DNA of 47,594 nt. Source: JANNGC01 sp043758205. GTDB lineage: Bacteria; Verrucomicrobiota; Verrucomicrobiia; Limisphaerales; SIBH01. Below, one piece after another: positions 21,701 to 27,174 of this stretch (its first letter is position 1; each line of letters begins with the position of its first letter). The stretch is from positions 1-47,594 of the forward strand of contig JAYVNY010000024.1 in NCBI GenBank assembly GCA_043758205.1, written 5' to 3'. Made by a program: the position numbers and the translations under genes. The notes below the pieces were generated by a model that saw nothing but the letters and a program-made list of their open reading frames with translations, had not been told where the DNA came from and made no database searches.

Positions 21701-24700
21701 ATCGCGACGGCCTGGCCGCGCGCAGCGGCTCCATGCCGGGCAGCGAGTCCACCACTTTGAAGACGACGGTGCAGGGGCCGGGCACGCTCTCCTTCTGGTG
21801 GCGCGCGTCCACGGAAACGAACGTGGACATCCTGAGCTTCGAGATTAACGGCACCATCGCCTCGGAAATTTCCGGCAACCACAACTGGTCGCAGAAAACC
21901 TATGACCTCGACTCCGGCACGTTTGTGCTGACGTGGAATTACAACAAGAGCGGTCTCTTCACGAACGGTCTCGACACGGTGTACCTCGATCAAGTCGTGT
22001 TCGCGCCCATCGCGCCGATCGTCACGAACCAGCCGGTGGCGCGGGTCATTGACCAAGGCTCGGCGGTCAGCTTCTCCGCGGGCGTGCGCGGCACCCCGCC
22101 TCTTTCGTACCAGTGGTTCCTCAATGGCTCGCCGCTCGTGAACGGCGGCGGCATCAGCGGAGCGCGGACGCCCACGCTGAACTTGAGCGGCGTGCAGCTG
22201 GCGCAGGCCGGCAACTACTCGCTCGAAGTCAGCAACGTGGTGGGCGCGGCGAACAGCCTGCCGGCGGCGCTCACCGTGCTGCCAACCTTCCCGATTGCCG
22301 AGGCGATTGATAACGCGGACTACGTGTGGACCACCGGCAGCCCCGGTTGGATCGGGCAGAACCAGATGACCTTCGATGGCGTGGATGCGGTGAAGTCGCC
22401 GACCACCGCGAACAGCGGCAGCTCGACGATGCAGGCGACCATCGCCGGTCCCGGCACCGTGCAGTTCAAGTGGAAGGTGTCCTCGCAGACGAACAACGGC
22501 ACGGGCGGCGACGAGTTGATTTTCTATACCAACAACACCTCGCTCGCGCGCATCTCCGGCGAAGTGGGCTGGGAACAACGCTCGTTCTCAATCCTGCCCG
22601 GCAATCAGATCGTGAAATGGACTTACGCGAAGAACGCCAGCGTGACGAATGGGCAGGATCGCGGCTGGGTGGATCAATTCGTCTTCATCCCCACGCCGCC
22701 GATTGTGACGACGCATCCGGCGGGAACGAATGTGGATCAGGGCGCAACCGCGACCTTCACGGTGGGGGCGTATGGCACGCCGCCGTTCACGTATCAGTGG
22801 CGCTATCAGGGCGTCGATATGTTTGGTGCGAATAGCGCGACCGTGACGTTGAACAATGTGCAGCCGTGGCAGGCGGGCAATTACTCCGTCGTCGTCGGCA
22901 ACGCGGCGGGCACGGCGAACAGCTTGAGCGCGGCGCTCACGGTCAACACCCTGGTCCCGCTCGCCGAGGCGCTCGACACCACCAACTTCGTCTGGGCCAC
23001 CAGTGGCTCGCCCGCGTGGGTCGGGCAGATCGCCGTGGCGCACGACGGCTCGGATTCCGCCCGCATCCAGGACGTGCCGCACAGCGGCTCGGCCTCGGTG
23101 CAGACGACGATTCTCGGGCCGGGCACGATCAGTTTCTGGTGGAAAGTTTCTTCGCAGACGAATGGTGATTATCTCACCTTCTACACGAACGGTGTCCTCG
23201 CCGTCCGCATCTCCGGCGAACAAGACTGGGAAACGCGCGCCATCAATCTCGGCTCCGGCAACCAGACCCTCACCTGGACCTACGCGAAAAACACCAGCAC
23301 CGTCGCCGGCCAGGATCGCGCGTGGCTCGATCAAGTTGCCTTCGGTCCCGTCGCGCCCACCATCACCGTGCAGCCCGCGAGCCGGGGCCTTGATGCCGGC
23401 AATGGCACGACCTTCGCCGTCACCGTCGCCGGCACCCCGCCCTTCACCTATCAATGGCAGCGCAACGGCCTCGACCTCGCCAACGGCAGCGGCCTGAGCG
23501 GCGTCAACACTTCCAACCTCGTCCTCACCGGCGTGCAATCCGGCCAGGCCGGCGCGTATCGCGTCCTCGTCAGCGGTCAGGCCGGCTCGACCATTAGCTC
23601 CGCCGCGAACCTCACCGTCTATTCCATCCTCGCGCTCGACGAAGCTCTCGACACCCCCGGGCTCACCTGGACCACCAACGGCACCCCGCCCTGGGTCGGC
23701 CACGCCGCCGTCACCCACGACAACACCGACGCCGCCCGCAGCGGCTCCATCGGCCACAGCCAGAGCACCTCCATGAGCACCATTCTCAATGGACCCGGTG
23801 CCGTGAGTTTCTGGTGGAAAGTTTCTTCGCAGACGAATGGGGATTACCTCACCTTCTTCACGAACGGCGTTCTCGCCGTCCGTATCTCTGGCGAACAAGA
23901 CTGGCAGTTCAAGACCATCAACCTCGGCTCCGGCGCGCAGACCCTCACCTGGACTTACGCGAAGAACAGCAGCACCACCAACGGCGAAGACCGCGCCTAC
24001 GTGGACCAAGTATCCTTCGGCCTCGTGCCCCCCACCATCATTACGCAACCCGCGAACGTCACCGCCGAACCCGGCAGCAACGTCACCTTCACCGTCGTCG
24101 CCGCCGCCACGCCCCCCGTCTATTATCAATGGCTGTTCAACGGCTCTCCGCTCGCCAACGGCCCCGGCCTCAGCGGGGCCACCAACGCCTCCCTGATTGT
24201 CTCGAATGTCGGCCCCCCCGCCGTCGGCACCTACTCCGTTGTCGTCAGCAACTCTGTCAACCGCGTCACCAGTTCCGGCGCGACCCTCACCCTCAGCTCC
24301 AACGTCACCATCAACGCCGCCCTCGACGGCGGACTCGCCTTCACCACCGGCGGCACCGCCACTGCGTGGAAGGGCCAGACCGGCGTGACCCGCGACGGCG
24401 TGGATGCCGCCCAGACCGGGGCCACCACCGACGGCACCTACACCTACCTCAAAACCACCGTCACCGGACCCGGCCCGCTCTCCTTCTGGTGGAAGTGCAG
24501 CACCGAAGTGGACCACGACTACCTCCGCTTCATGGTGGACGCTGTGGATCAGGTGAAAATCTCCGGCGAACAAGACTGGCAACTCATCAACTTCAACGTC
24601 CCCTCTGGCAGCCACGAACTCCAATGGCGCTACTCGAAAAACTCGACCCTCACCGCCGGCGAAGACCGCGGCTGGCTCGACTACGTGTGGTTCAATCAGA

Positions 24701-25680
24701 CCCCGCCCCCCATCATCATCGTCACCACCGCGCCCCCCGCCATCGTCATGCAACCCGCCAGTCAGAGCGTCGAGGCCGGCGACATCGTGACCCTGAGCGT
24801 CGCCACCACTGGCAGCGCGCCCCAGACGTACCGCTGGTTCCACAACGCCACCAACCTCCTCACCGACGGACCGACCATCGGCGGAGCCAACACGGCGGAA
24901 CTCACCCTGTATAACATCGCCCCAGCGCAAGCCGGCCACTACACCGCCACCATTACCAACACCGCCGGCGCGGTCAGCACCACGCCCGCGCTCGTCACGG
25001 TGCTCCCCGTGATTGATCTCGCCGAGGCGCTCGACTCCTACGACCTCTTCTTCACCACCGTGGGCGAGGCCGGCTGGATCGGCCACACCGTCGTCACCCA
25101 CGACGGCACCGACGCCGCCCGCAGCGGCCGCATTTTCGACAACCAGAGCAGCACCCTCGAGACGATGGTGTCCGGACCCGGCAGCGTGAGCTTCTGGTGG
25201 AAAGTCAGTTCCGAGACCAACGCCGACCACCTGACCTTCTTCCTGAATGGCGTACCACAAGCCACCCTTTCCGGCGAAGTGGGCTGGCAACCACGCAGCT
25301 ACCCGCTCGACGCCGGCCCGCAAGCGCTGGAATGGACCTACTTCAAGAACGGCAGCCTCTCGACCAACGCCGACCGCGGCTGGCTCGATCAAATTGTTTA
25401 CAGCGACCAACCGCCCGTGACCAACGCCGTGAGCGTGAGCAACCTCCACCTCGCCGTGGACGGCAACACGCTCTCCATCCACTGGGAAGGCCGCGCCAGC
25501 AAGACCTACAAAGTTTATTACAAAGAAGCGTTGAGCGACCCGCAGTGGACGCTGCTCGACACCGAAGTGCTGGTGACGTGGAAAGTGGTCGGGGGCGAGA
25601 TCGTGCCCGACGTCATCACCGCCACCGCCACCGACGGCATCGGCACCAGCATGAGATTCTATCGCGTGCAGGAGCAATGA
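9733..25680 (+). CDS. Giant secreted protein (5315 aa): PL6 lyase domain plus MBG-like, BACON-like, cohesin-like and repeated lectin-like/Ig modules
   Basis: Over 500 kDa. Signal peptide (ATALLMGAVGLTTLAPGAE). Residues about 40-485 form a PL6 beta-helix (chondroitinase B/alginate lyase): K259 (ISSKSCENIY) and R280 (TLRHGNN) are 21 apart, as are the catalytic K250/R271 of chondroitinase B. Then four MBG-like repeats (about 505-815), a metalloprotease-like domain with lost zinc ligands (about 820-1075), Ig/PKD-like domains (to about 1276), five Cys-paired BACON-like repeats (to about 1738), a cohesin-like domain (about 1740-1880), and 13 copies of a module with core GPGTxSFWWKVSS alternating with about 17 Ig-like domains. 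The last 85 residues end in MRFYRVQEQ. Context points to alginate as PL6 substrate. It is 15 bases after the epimerase gene and 48 bases before the tolC-like start. A surface-attached or released adhesin-lyase is likely; the anchor is unknown. Confidence 0.88.
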   Translation: MMNYVLEKTLVRMGRQCRLATALLMGAVGLTTLAPGAEVVVTNAAGITAAALAAQPGDVIVMQDGVWPDADILFASYGTAAQPVTLRAQTLGRVHLTGQSRLRMAGEHLVVDGLIFTNGYRTSGDVIAFRDSSSSVASNSKLINCAVIGYNPPNPTNDTKWVSIYGASNRVESCHFRGKANVGTTLIVWVSELPDPNNPNYHVITRNYFGPRPLLTAASNGGETIRVGTSDYSMNISRTTVEDNFFERCNGDVEIISSKSCENIYRRNTFWECEGALTLRHGNNSTVEGNYFFGNLQTNTGGVRIVGENHRVFNNYFETLRGSSSRAPLAIMQGLPNSPLNGYSQVSNATVAFNTFVNCNNTFVIGLSGTVGGLPTSLPPKDSTVANNIVLQTTGRIVDLRLGPENFTWTSNLFASTTLGITNPGVLPVNALLVTNGVDGIYRPSVASPALGRAAGGFDFVTADFEGHARPLSGKDIGADQASAAPRTSVPLSAPATGPLWMRVSGSVVSWPPPAPIVYGTTLGGLQLNAQANAAGTLAYDPPAGTLLAAGSNQVLRVVFTPVDTVNFSSVTQTVRLHVLQAPAVVTWLQPADVAYGTALSGAQLNASANVAGSLAYNPTLGTVLNAGTGQVLRVVFTPNDVANFAGVTQQVVLNVTKAQPNVSWPTPASVEQGSVLGGVQLNATVAVPGSFVYVPAAGTVLSAGSGQILSTVFTPADGANYFTVTQTVEINVTIGGRTLPRLTWAQPAPVLFGTPLGALQLNASANVLGTFRYSPPSGTVLPVGNGQVLRVTFTPNDGDNFVAATQSVTLSVAPLTSNALLRVAYIVPFNRTPQAHATATLRGLVRQYQEFFAAQMANNGFGRRSFTLETEADGVTPVIHVLTVPQSDSFLRGDIYGQRVLDAARGAGLPVGAPGQLWWLIPEVHVQNPDGTMGGSFEIGVHTNTSPINSGWAISSSEKLALYQTKYQTNALLYDGRTVPELGPYPMVQDVSFPWFEGITISGISSSVIGSGLRSIGSAFGLPHDFRNDENFNGNLMGFGFRGIRGVFHPELYLYNYCTLSYASALNLSVNAFFNPGRLATDTVPPNVSVTTSGPRAPFGGLLDIEFTATDDQALHSAVLTWEQSADFVMAEEMLLNGTSAGGTFSTAFYSPGQTNRYRVTVYDRFGNERSATTTIVPSVPVNQAPQPFIRVRPVIAGPGEDVLLDASETFDPEHTVGFLEVEWDLTGDGNFDTAPTSELAGLFNFSTLGSRLIRARLTDPAGDVAISAPVALNIVNCQTELSPTSRSHGYGGGANKVTVTAGPKCRWLPITTNDWITLTNGNYPVGRVTSAPVSCYEAVGPSPVGPRVDGPEFTGTVVLNYTLTANPLFTERRGYIFIGDQIYTVIQQPAVCTFSISPTNRFHGYGSGGSGTIKVTPKASCPWTAINTNSWITITSGGSGTGTGTVNYVIGENRVNGRRSGNIVIDDRVFTVSQWGTNCELALSPAAALHTQSPESGTVTISTASGCAWAVQNTNSWITITSPLSGTISSNLSYVLAPNLGLETRTGVVRVNGETFTVSQQACSLSIEPAARAHLFSASTGSICVAAGPICAWSVSTTNTWISILSATSAISTGRVDYVVEANPISVARVGVIAVAGYEFVITQDPKPCYFAVTNLDEARSESFGESGGDGAIYIYADIGCNWTAVSDSPWISILDGTSGNGSGTVIFVVARNAGPARSGIITVAGEDYHIAQASGVREVRLTDTAVASGQTNAIYVILDAHGGENALAFSLCYDTNLLAFASASLLPSAPLTAVLTVANQQVAQGRVGLTVAMPNGFSLPAGTGTVVKVLLAGKLVNGKPYTTVSVCDAPVARSLTDAGSPPSALTATFGSSTVRVLGLCSLAEALDVTNLTFVTGPIPWICQAEVTHDLEDAAVSGTVPANGESYFETTVTGPGTLSFWWKVSSELDNDRLRFYMDGGTQFTISGEVGWEARTFSVPAGAHTFRWRYNKNLGTITNGQDRAWVDQVVYVAAPPSITSHPVAQAVDQGATATFSVAVAGQAPFTYQWRLNNAPLVESSVSRGTSTPTLTLSNVQPSQAGNYSVVITTASGALVSSNAPLTVTPLLPLPEALDTPFNITSSGNANWVGQALVSHDGVDAGRSGPITHGQTSSFQTIINGPGTLRFWWKVSSESGDRLRFFINAIEQTGITGDVDWQEKIYTLGPNVQTLLWSYAKNSSGSLLEDRGWVDEIRFIPQAVAITAQPTNQITDQGTNALFTVGVSGTPPIYYQWLFNNAPLPGANAATLTVPNVQPINNGLYSVFVTNVAGSATSSNASLLVNLLVPIAEALDTPNLTWTTTTSPAGAAPWVGQVATSHDGTDSARTGIIGDGVTTTLATTLTGPGTFYFWWKVSSQGAGSDRLRFYINGSAQEDISGEVDWTFRSWTIPSGANQIVDFRYVKNASGKAGLDMGWVDQVRYVPNSTPTAPFFAIQPAPRTVVVPAGVSFNALAGGSTPLSYQWQLNGMPLTNGTGIAGATTTNLTLSGAAAAVAGNYSVLVTNSAGATLSAPASLTVITAPVITNAPVDRYVVAGSNAVFNVGALGQAPLTYQWMRDGSNLIDGAKYSGVTTSNLTILSAQVADQGIYSVIVSNAAGTASSLQGAGTLTVWSAARSGVIANSENTLLEANVTGPGTIKFAWKVSSQTNSDSFLFLRGATELARISGEVDWQQQTFAIPTGAQTLRWQYVKDAAGSAGSDAGFLDNVEFISDTAVAPQVTGQPTGRTVLSGSTVTFDATVTGSMPLTYQWRLNGTPLLNSASIGGAQTPRLTLSGLTLGQAGNYSLLVTNAAGVVSSSNAPLVVNALPAGNAPVITTPPTSYQTSENASVTFTVAATGAAPLSYQWFLNGAPLANVAGASPVSGATTASLSLSNVPATQAGNYTVVVSNAVGLASARASLSVLTLGEAAGAPYIALAQAGNASWIAETSATAHDGVNDVRSGVINHAENSRLETYVEGPGTVTFWWKVSCEASDDNLRFYIGASEMIRISGEVPWEQKSYAVPAGTQLLKWRYGKGTSGTAGQDAGWVDDITYTPSTINVAPTVTNQPVSLSLLAGHTAIFGAGAGGSMPLTFQWRSNGVPVLNGNGVSGARGPRLTILSAPAQSANYSLLVSNAAGTATSAVVTLNATSVLSAPIISLQPTNRSVTEGESASFSILASGALPLTYQWLLNGVPLVNGAGVSGATTNTLSLNNVQAAHIGTYSVVVSNSAGTAVSSPASLTVLTMSEVVGAPYLNLAVIGQPWLVQNGSTYTPGTTNGGARLIVSVPASITTQPAGQSVVEGNDATFTVGTAGSPPLFLQWRLNGVALFDGNGISGVNSNTLVISGVQPVDAGNYSVTVSNAVGFVFSSNAALVVLTPPSITTPPAALTVNEGAPASFTVVAAGTAPLTYQWKRNGTNIVNGGSVSGATTATLTLNNAQPLQGGFYSVAISNTAGGIVSSPVQFSVLAALTVGEAMNAPYLTWSTDLGAPWTVQTNVTHDGEAAAQSGTIVDGTSSTIETTVVGPGTIRFWWRISSQTNADFLTFSANGATWAQISGLGGWQYQSFVVPGGLVTLRWTYSKDAGGFAGLDRGWLDEVDFVPSSGPSVPVIVQEPVGVEVNPGENVTFSIQALGTAPLSYQWRFEGQELGDGGNILGSKTPTLTISGVQPSQAGLYDVVVRNPYSLDISENVFLSVIPIISLPVALDTDHTNIIWVSGASVGGLPWRGQTNVKSDLIDAAVSGTIGHGMTSWVQTVVSGPGAISFFWKCSSETNQDRMRFTIDGVEVANISGETDWRQRTFTINDPATVLRWSYTKSATGISGLDRAWLDQVVFGPTAPIITNTSQNVFAVDVGTTVRFNVASSGTTPFSYQWSFTPPGTLRSTNLLNGDTNFPIYPGFLVGAVGNRRLTISNAQPEQSGTYNVEVSNPAGSAVSPPFTLQVIPSLPLAEALNTNLVWETYGYSWWVASTNIHRDGLAARSGSMPGSESTTLKTTVQGPGTLSFWWRASTETNVDILSFEINGTIASEISGNHNWSQKTYDLDSGTFVLTWNYNKSGLFTNGLDTVYLDQVVFAPIAPIVTNQPVARVIDQGSAVSFSAGVRGTPPLSYQWFLNGSPLVNGGGISGARTPTLNLSGVQLAQAGNYSLEVSNVVGAANSLPAALTVLPTFPIAEAIDNADYVWTTGSPGWIGQNQMTFDGVDAVKSPTTANSGSSTMQATIAGPGTVQFKWKVSSQTNNGTGGDELIFYTNNTSLARISGEVGWEQRSFSILPGNQIVKWTYAKNASVTNGQDRGWVDQFVFIPTPPIVTTHPAGTNVDQGATATFTVGAYGTPPFTYQWRYQGVDMFGANSATVTLNNVQPWQAGNYSVVVGNAAGTANSLSAALTVNTLVPLAEALDTTNFVWATSGSPAWVGQIAVAHDGSDSARIQDVPHSGSASVQTTILGPGTISFWWKVSSQTNGDYLTFYTNGVLAVRISGEQDWETRAINLGSGNQTLTWTYAKNTSTVAGQDRAWLDQVAFGPVAPTITVQPASRGLDAGNGTTFAVTVAGTPPFTYQWQRNGLDLANGSGLSGVNTSNLVLTGVQSGQAGAYRVLVSGQAGSTISSAANLTVYSILALDEALDTPGLTWTTNGTPPWVGHAAVTHDNTDAARSGSIGHSQSTSMSTILNGPGAVSFWWKVSSQTNGDYLTFFTNGVLAVRISGEQDWQFKTINLGSGAQTLTWTYAKNSSTTNGEDRAYVDQVSFGLVPPTIITQPANVTAEPGSNVTFTVVAAATPPVYYQWLFNGSPLANGPGLSGATNASLIVSNVGPPAVGTYSVVVSNSVNRVTSSGATLTLSSNVTINAALDGGLAFTTGGTATAWKGQTGVTRDGVDAAQTGATTDGTYTYLKTTVTGPGPLSFWWKCSTEVDHDYLRFMVDAVDQVKISGEQDWQLINFNVPSGSHELQWRYSKNSTLTAGEDRGWLDYVWFNQTPPPIIIVTTAPPAIVMQPASQSVEAGDIVTLSVATTGSAPQTYRWFHNATNLLTDGPTIGGANTAELTLYNIAPAQAGHYTATITNTAGAVSTTPALVTVLPVIDLAEALDSYDLFFTTVGEAGWIGHTVVTHDGTDAARSGRIFDNQSSTLETMVSGPGSVSFWWKVSSETNADHLTFFLNGVPQATLSGEVGWQPRSYPLDAGPQALEWTYFKNGSLSTNADRGWLDQIVYSDQPPVTNAVSVSNLHLAVDGNTLSIHWEGRASKTYKVYYKEALSDPQWTLLDTEVLVTWKVVGGEIVPDVITATATDGIGTSMRFYRVQEQ
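11250..12183 (+). repeat. Four tandem MBG-like domain repeats inside the giant lyase gene
   Basis: Four copies of about 75 residues share the pattern VxYGTxLxGxQLNAxANVxGxLxYxPxxGTVLxAGxxQVLRVVFTPxDxxNFxxVTQ. Base composition changes here to G-rich third codon positions, in contrast to the C-rich PL6 part just upstream, suggesting separate origin of the two parts. Confidence 0.75.
13565..14945 (+). repeat. Five BACON-like repeats inside the giant lyase gene
   Basis: Five units of about 85-115 residues, each with a first Cys at the unit start and a second in a CxW context followed by TNxWIT and ending near FTVSQ. The same unit builds the proteins at 42961 and 45961. The first unit carries an insertion with an extra Cys (SCYEAVGPS). 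Confidence 0.75.
15376..25410 (+). repeat. Array of 13 FWWKVSS modules alternating with Ig-like domains
   Basis: Each module of about 125 residues runs from LAEALD through WxGQ, THDGxDAAxSG, GPGTxSFWWKVSS, ISGExxW to DRGWxDQVxF. Cores lie near 15554, 16236, 16896, 17768, 18738, 20376, 21081, 21798, 22465, 23139, 23811, 24483 and 25192. One to two Ig-like domains (PPxYQWxxNG ... GxYSVVVSN) separate most modules. Module 4 lacks its N-terminal third, and a stub with the centre deleted lies at about 19519-19640. Fold is not certain; a jelly-roll carbohydrate-binding or MAM/ConA-like fold is my guess. Confidence 0.8.
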
Positions 25681-25728
25681 CGCGCGCCCCGCGTGAGGGG
25701 CGGCGAGAGCAACGTTTTGTTTTCAACT

Positions 25729-27174
25729 ATGCCAATGGACAAGCAACAGAGAGTGATGTTTTGCGCCGTCGCCACGGCGCTGGCGCTGACGTGCGCGACC
25801 GCGCACAGCGCCGAACCCGCCGCCCCGGCGGGTGCACCGCGCAGCAGCGCCGCGCCGGCGGGCTGGCTCTCGCAACCGATCTCCCTCGACGACGCCATCC
25901 GCATCGCCCTCGCCCAGAACGGCGACATTCTCAAAGCCCAACACGATCTGGAAGCCGCGCACGGCGTCTCGCTCCAGACCCGCGCCGTGGTGCTGCCGAG
26001 AATTCGCGGCACCGCCGGCTACGAACACAGCCAGGCCGTGGAGCGCGACCCGTACAGCCAGCAACAATCCTTCCAACCACTGCGGAACCACTGGACCGGC
26101 GGCATCCGCCTCCAGCAAACCATTTACGAAGGTGGCCGCCTCGCCGCCTCCTGGCGCGCGGCGAAACTGGTGAAGGAACAGGCGTATCAGGATTACCTCA
26201 CCGTCCTCAGCGACACGATTCTCGAAGTCCGCACCGCCTACTACGACGTGCTGCTCGCCGAACAGCAGATCGCCGTGCAAGCGGCCTCCGTGCGCCTGCT
26301 CTCCGAAGAACTGGGCCACACCCGGAAACGTTCCGACGCCGGGGCCGTGCCGCGCTTCGACGTGTTGCGCGGCGAAGTGCAGGTGGCGAACGCCCGCCCG
26401 CGCCTCCTCCGCGCGCAGAACAATTTTCGCACCGCGAAAAACAAACTGGCCACCGCCCTCGGCTACAACCTCCCGACCACCGTGCTCGAAGACATCCCGT
26501 TGGTGCTGACCACGAAGCTCGACCCGGTGCCGTATGAAATCGCGCTGCCGGAGGCGCTGGAACTGGCCCGCGCGCGGCGACCCGAGTTGCATGCGCTGCG
26601 CACGGAAATGGAACTCCAGCACGAGCGCGTGAAGATCGCCCAGTCCGGCTACCGGCCCGCGCTGGGCGTGTATGCCGGCTACAAAGCTTACAACAGCGAG
26701 TTCAGCGGGAACTTTTACCGGGACGTGTCCGGCCCCATCGCGGGGGTGGAGATGAACTGGGACATCTTCGACGGCCTGGCCACGCGGGGTCGCGTGGTCG
26801 AGGCGCGCGCGCGCGAAGCGAAGACCACCGTGACTCTGGCCGACCAGACGCGCCGGGTGGAGCAGCAGGTGCGGACGTTCTATTCGAGCTTCATCGAGGC
26901 CCGTGAAGTTTTGAAGTCACAGGAAAAAAATGTGGAGCGTGCCGAGGAGTCCATTCGCCTCGCGTCCTCGCGCTACGACGCCGGCAGCGGCACCCAGCTC
27001 GACGTGCTGGACGCGCAGACCTCGCTCACCGAAGCGCGCACCACGCAAATTAATGCGACCCGCGATTATCTTGTGGCCCGCGCGCGGGTCGAACGCGCCA
27101 TCGGCCTCGAAGTGGAGCGCGCCCAATCGAGCGCGCCGACGACGGTGGAAACTTGGAAGCCGAAAACCAAATGA
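25729..27174 (+). CDS. TolC-family outer membrane channel protein
   Basis: About 481 residues. Signal peptide (VMFCAVATALALTCATAHSA), Pro/Ala linker, then two repeats of the outer membrane efflux protein fold. The first begins with ISLDDAIRIALAQNGDI and the second with IALPEALELARARRPEL, each with a strand pair (GGIRLQQTIYEGGRL; AGVEMNWDIFDGLATRGR) and long helices ending in SSRYDAGSGTQLDVLDAQTSLTEA. These trimeric channels span outer membrane and periplasm and dock on HlyD adaptors. I chose the ATG at 25729 (25735 is equally possible); a GTG at 25693 would only lengthen the leader. The stop overlaps the next start as ATGA. No inner-membrane pump is in the operon, so the partner is most simply the Alg44-like adaptor and the synthase. 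That would replace AlgE/AlgK and is inference. Confidence 0.9.
   Translation: MPMDKQQRVMFCAVATALALTCATAHSAEPAAPAGAPRSSAAPAGWLSQPISLDDAIRIALAQNGDILKAQHDLEAAHGVSLQTRAVVLPRIRGTAGYEHSQAVERDPYSQQQSFQPLRNHWTGGIRLQQTIYEGGRLAASWRAAKLVKEQAYQDYLTVLSDTILEVRTAYYDVLLAEQQIAVQAASVRLLSEELGHTRKRSDAGAVPRFDVLRGEVQVANARPRLLRAQNNFRTAKNKLATALGYNLPTTVLEDIPLVLTTKLDPVPYEIALPEALELARARRPELHALRTEMELQHERVKIAQSGYRPALGVYAGYKAYNSEFSGNFYRDVSGPIAGVEMNWDIFDGLATRGRVVEARAREAKTTVTLADQTRRVEQQVRTFYSSFIEAREVLKSQEKNVERAEESIRLASSRYDAGSGTQLDVLDAQTSLTEARTTQINATRDYLVARARVERAIGLEVERAQSSAPTTVETWKPKTK

Noticed and set aside
22588..25677. Long open frame on the minus strand (over 1000 codons) opposite the end of the giant lyase gene
   Set aside because: Its translation is low-complexity Gly/Val/Glu/Arg and it mirrors the codon pattern of the plus-strand gene, which has clear repeated domains. 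Similar antisense frames at 34910-38272 and 14026-16179 were rejected for the same reason.
25420..25680. PEP-CTERM or LPxTG anchor at the end of the giant protein
   Set aside because: No PEP motif, no terminal hydrophobic segment and no LPxTG; the protein ends in MRFYRVQEQ.
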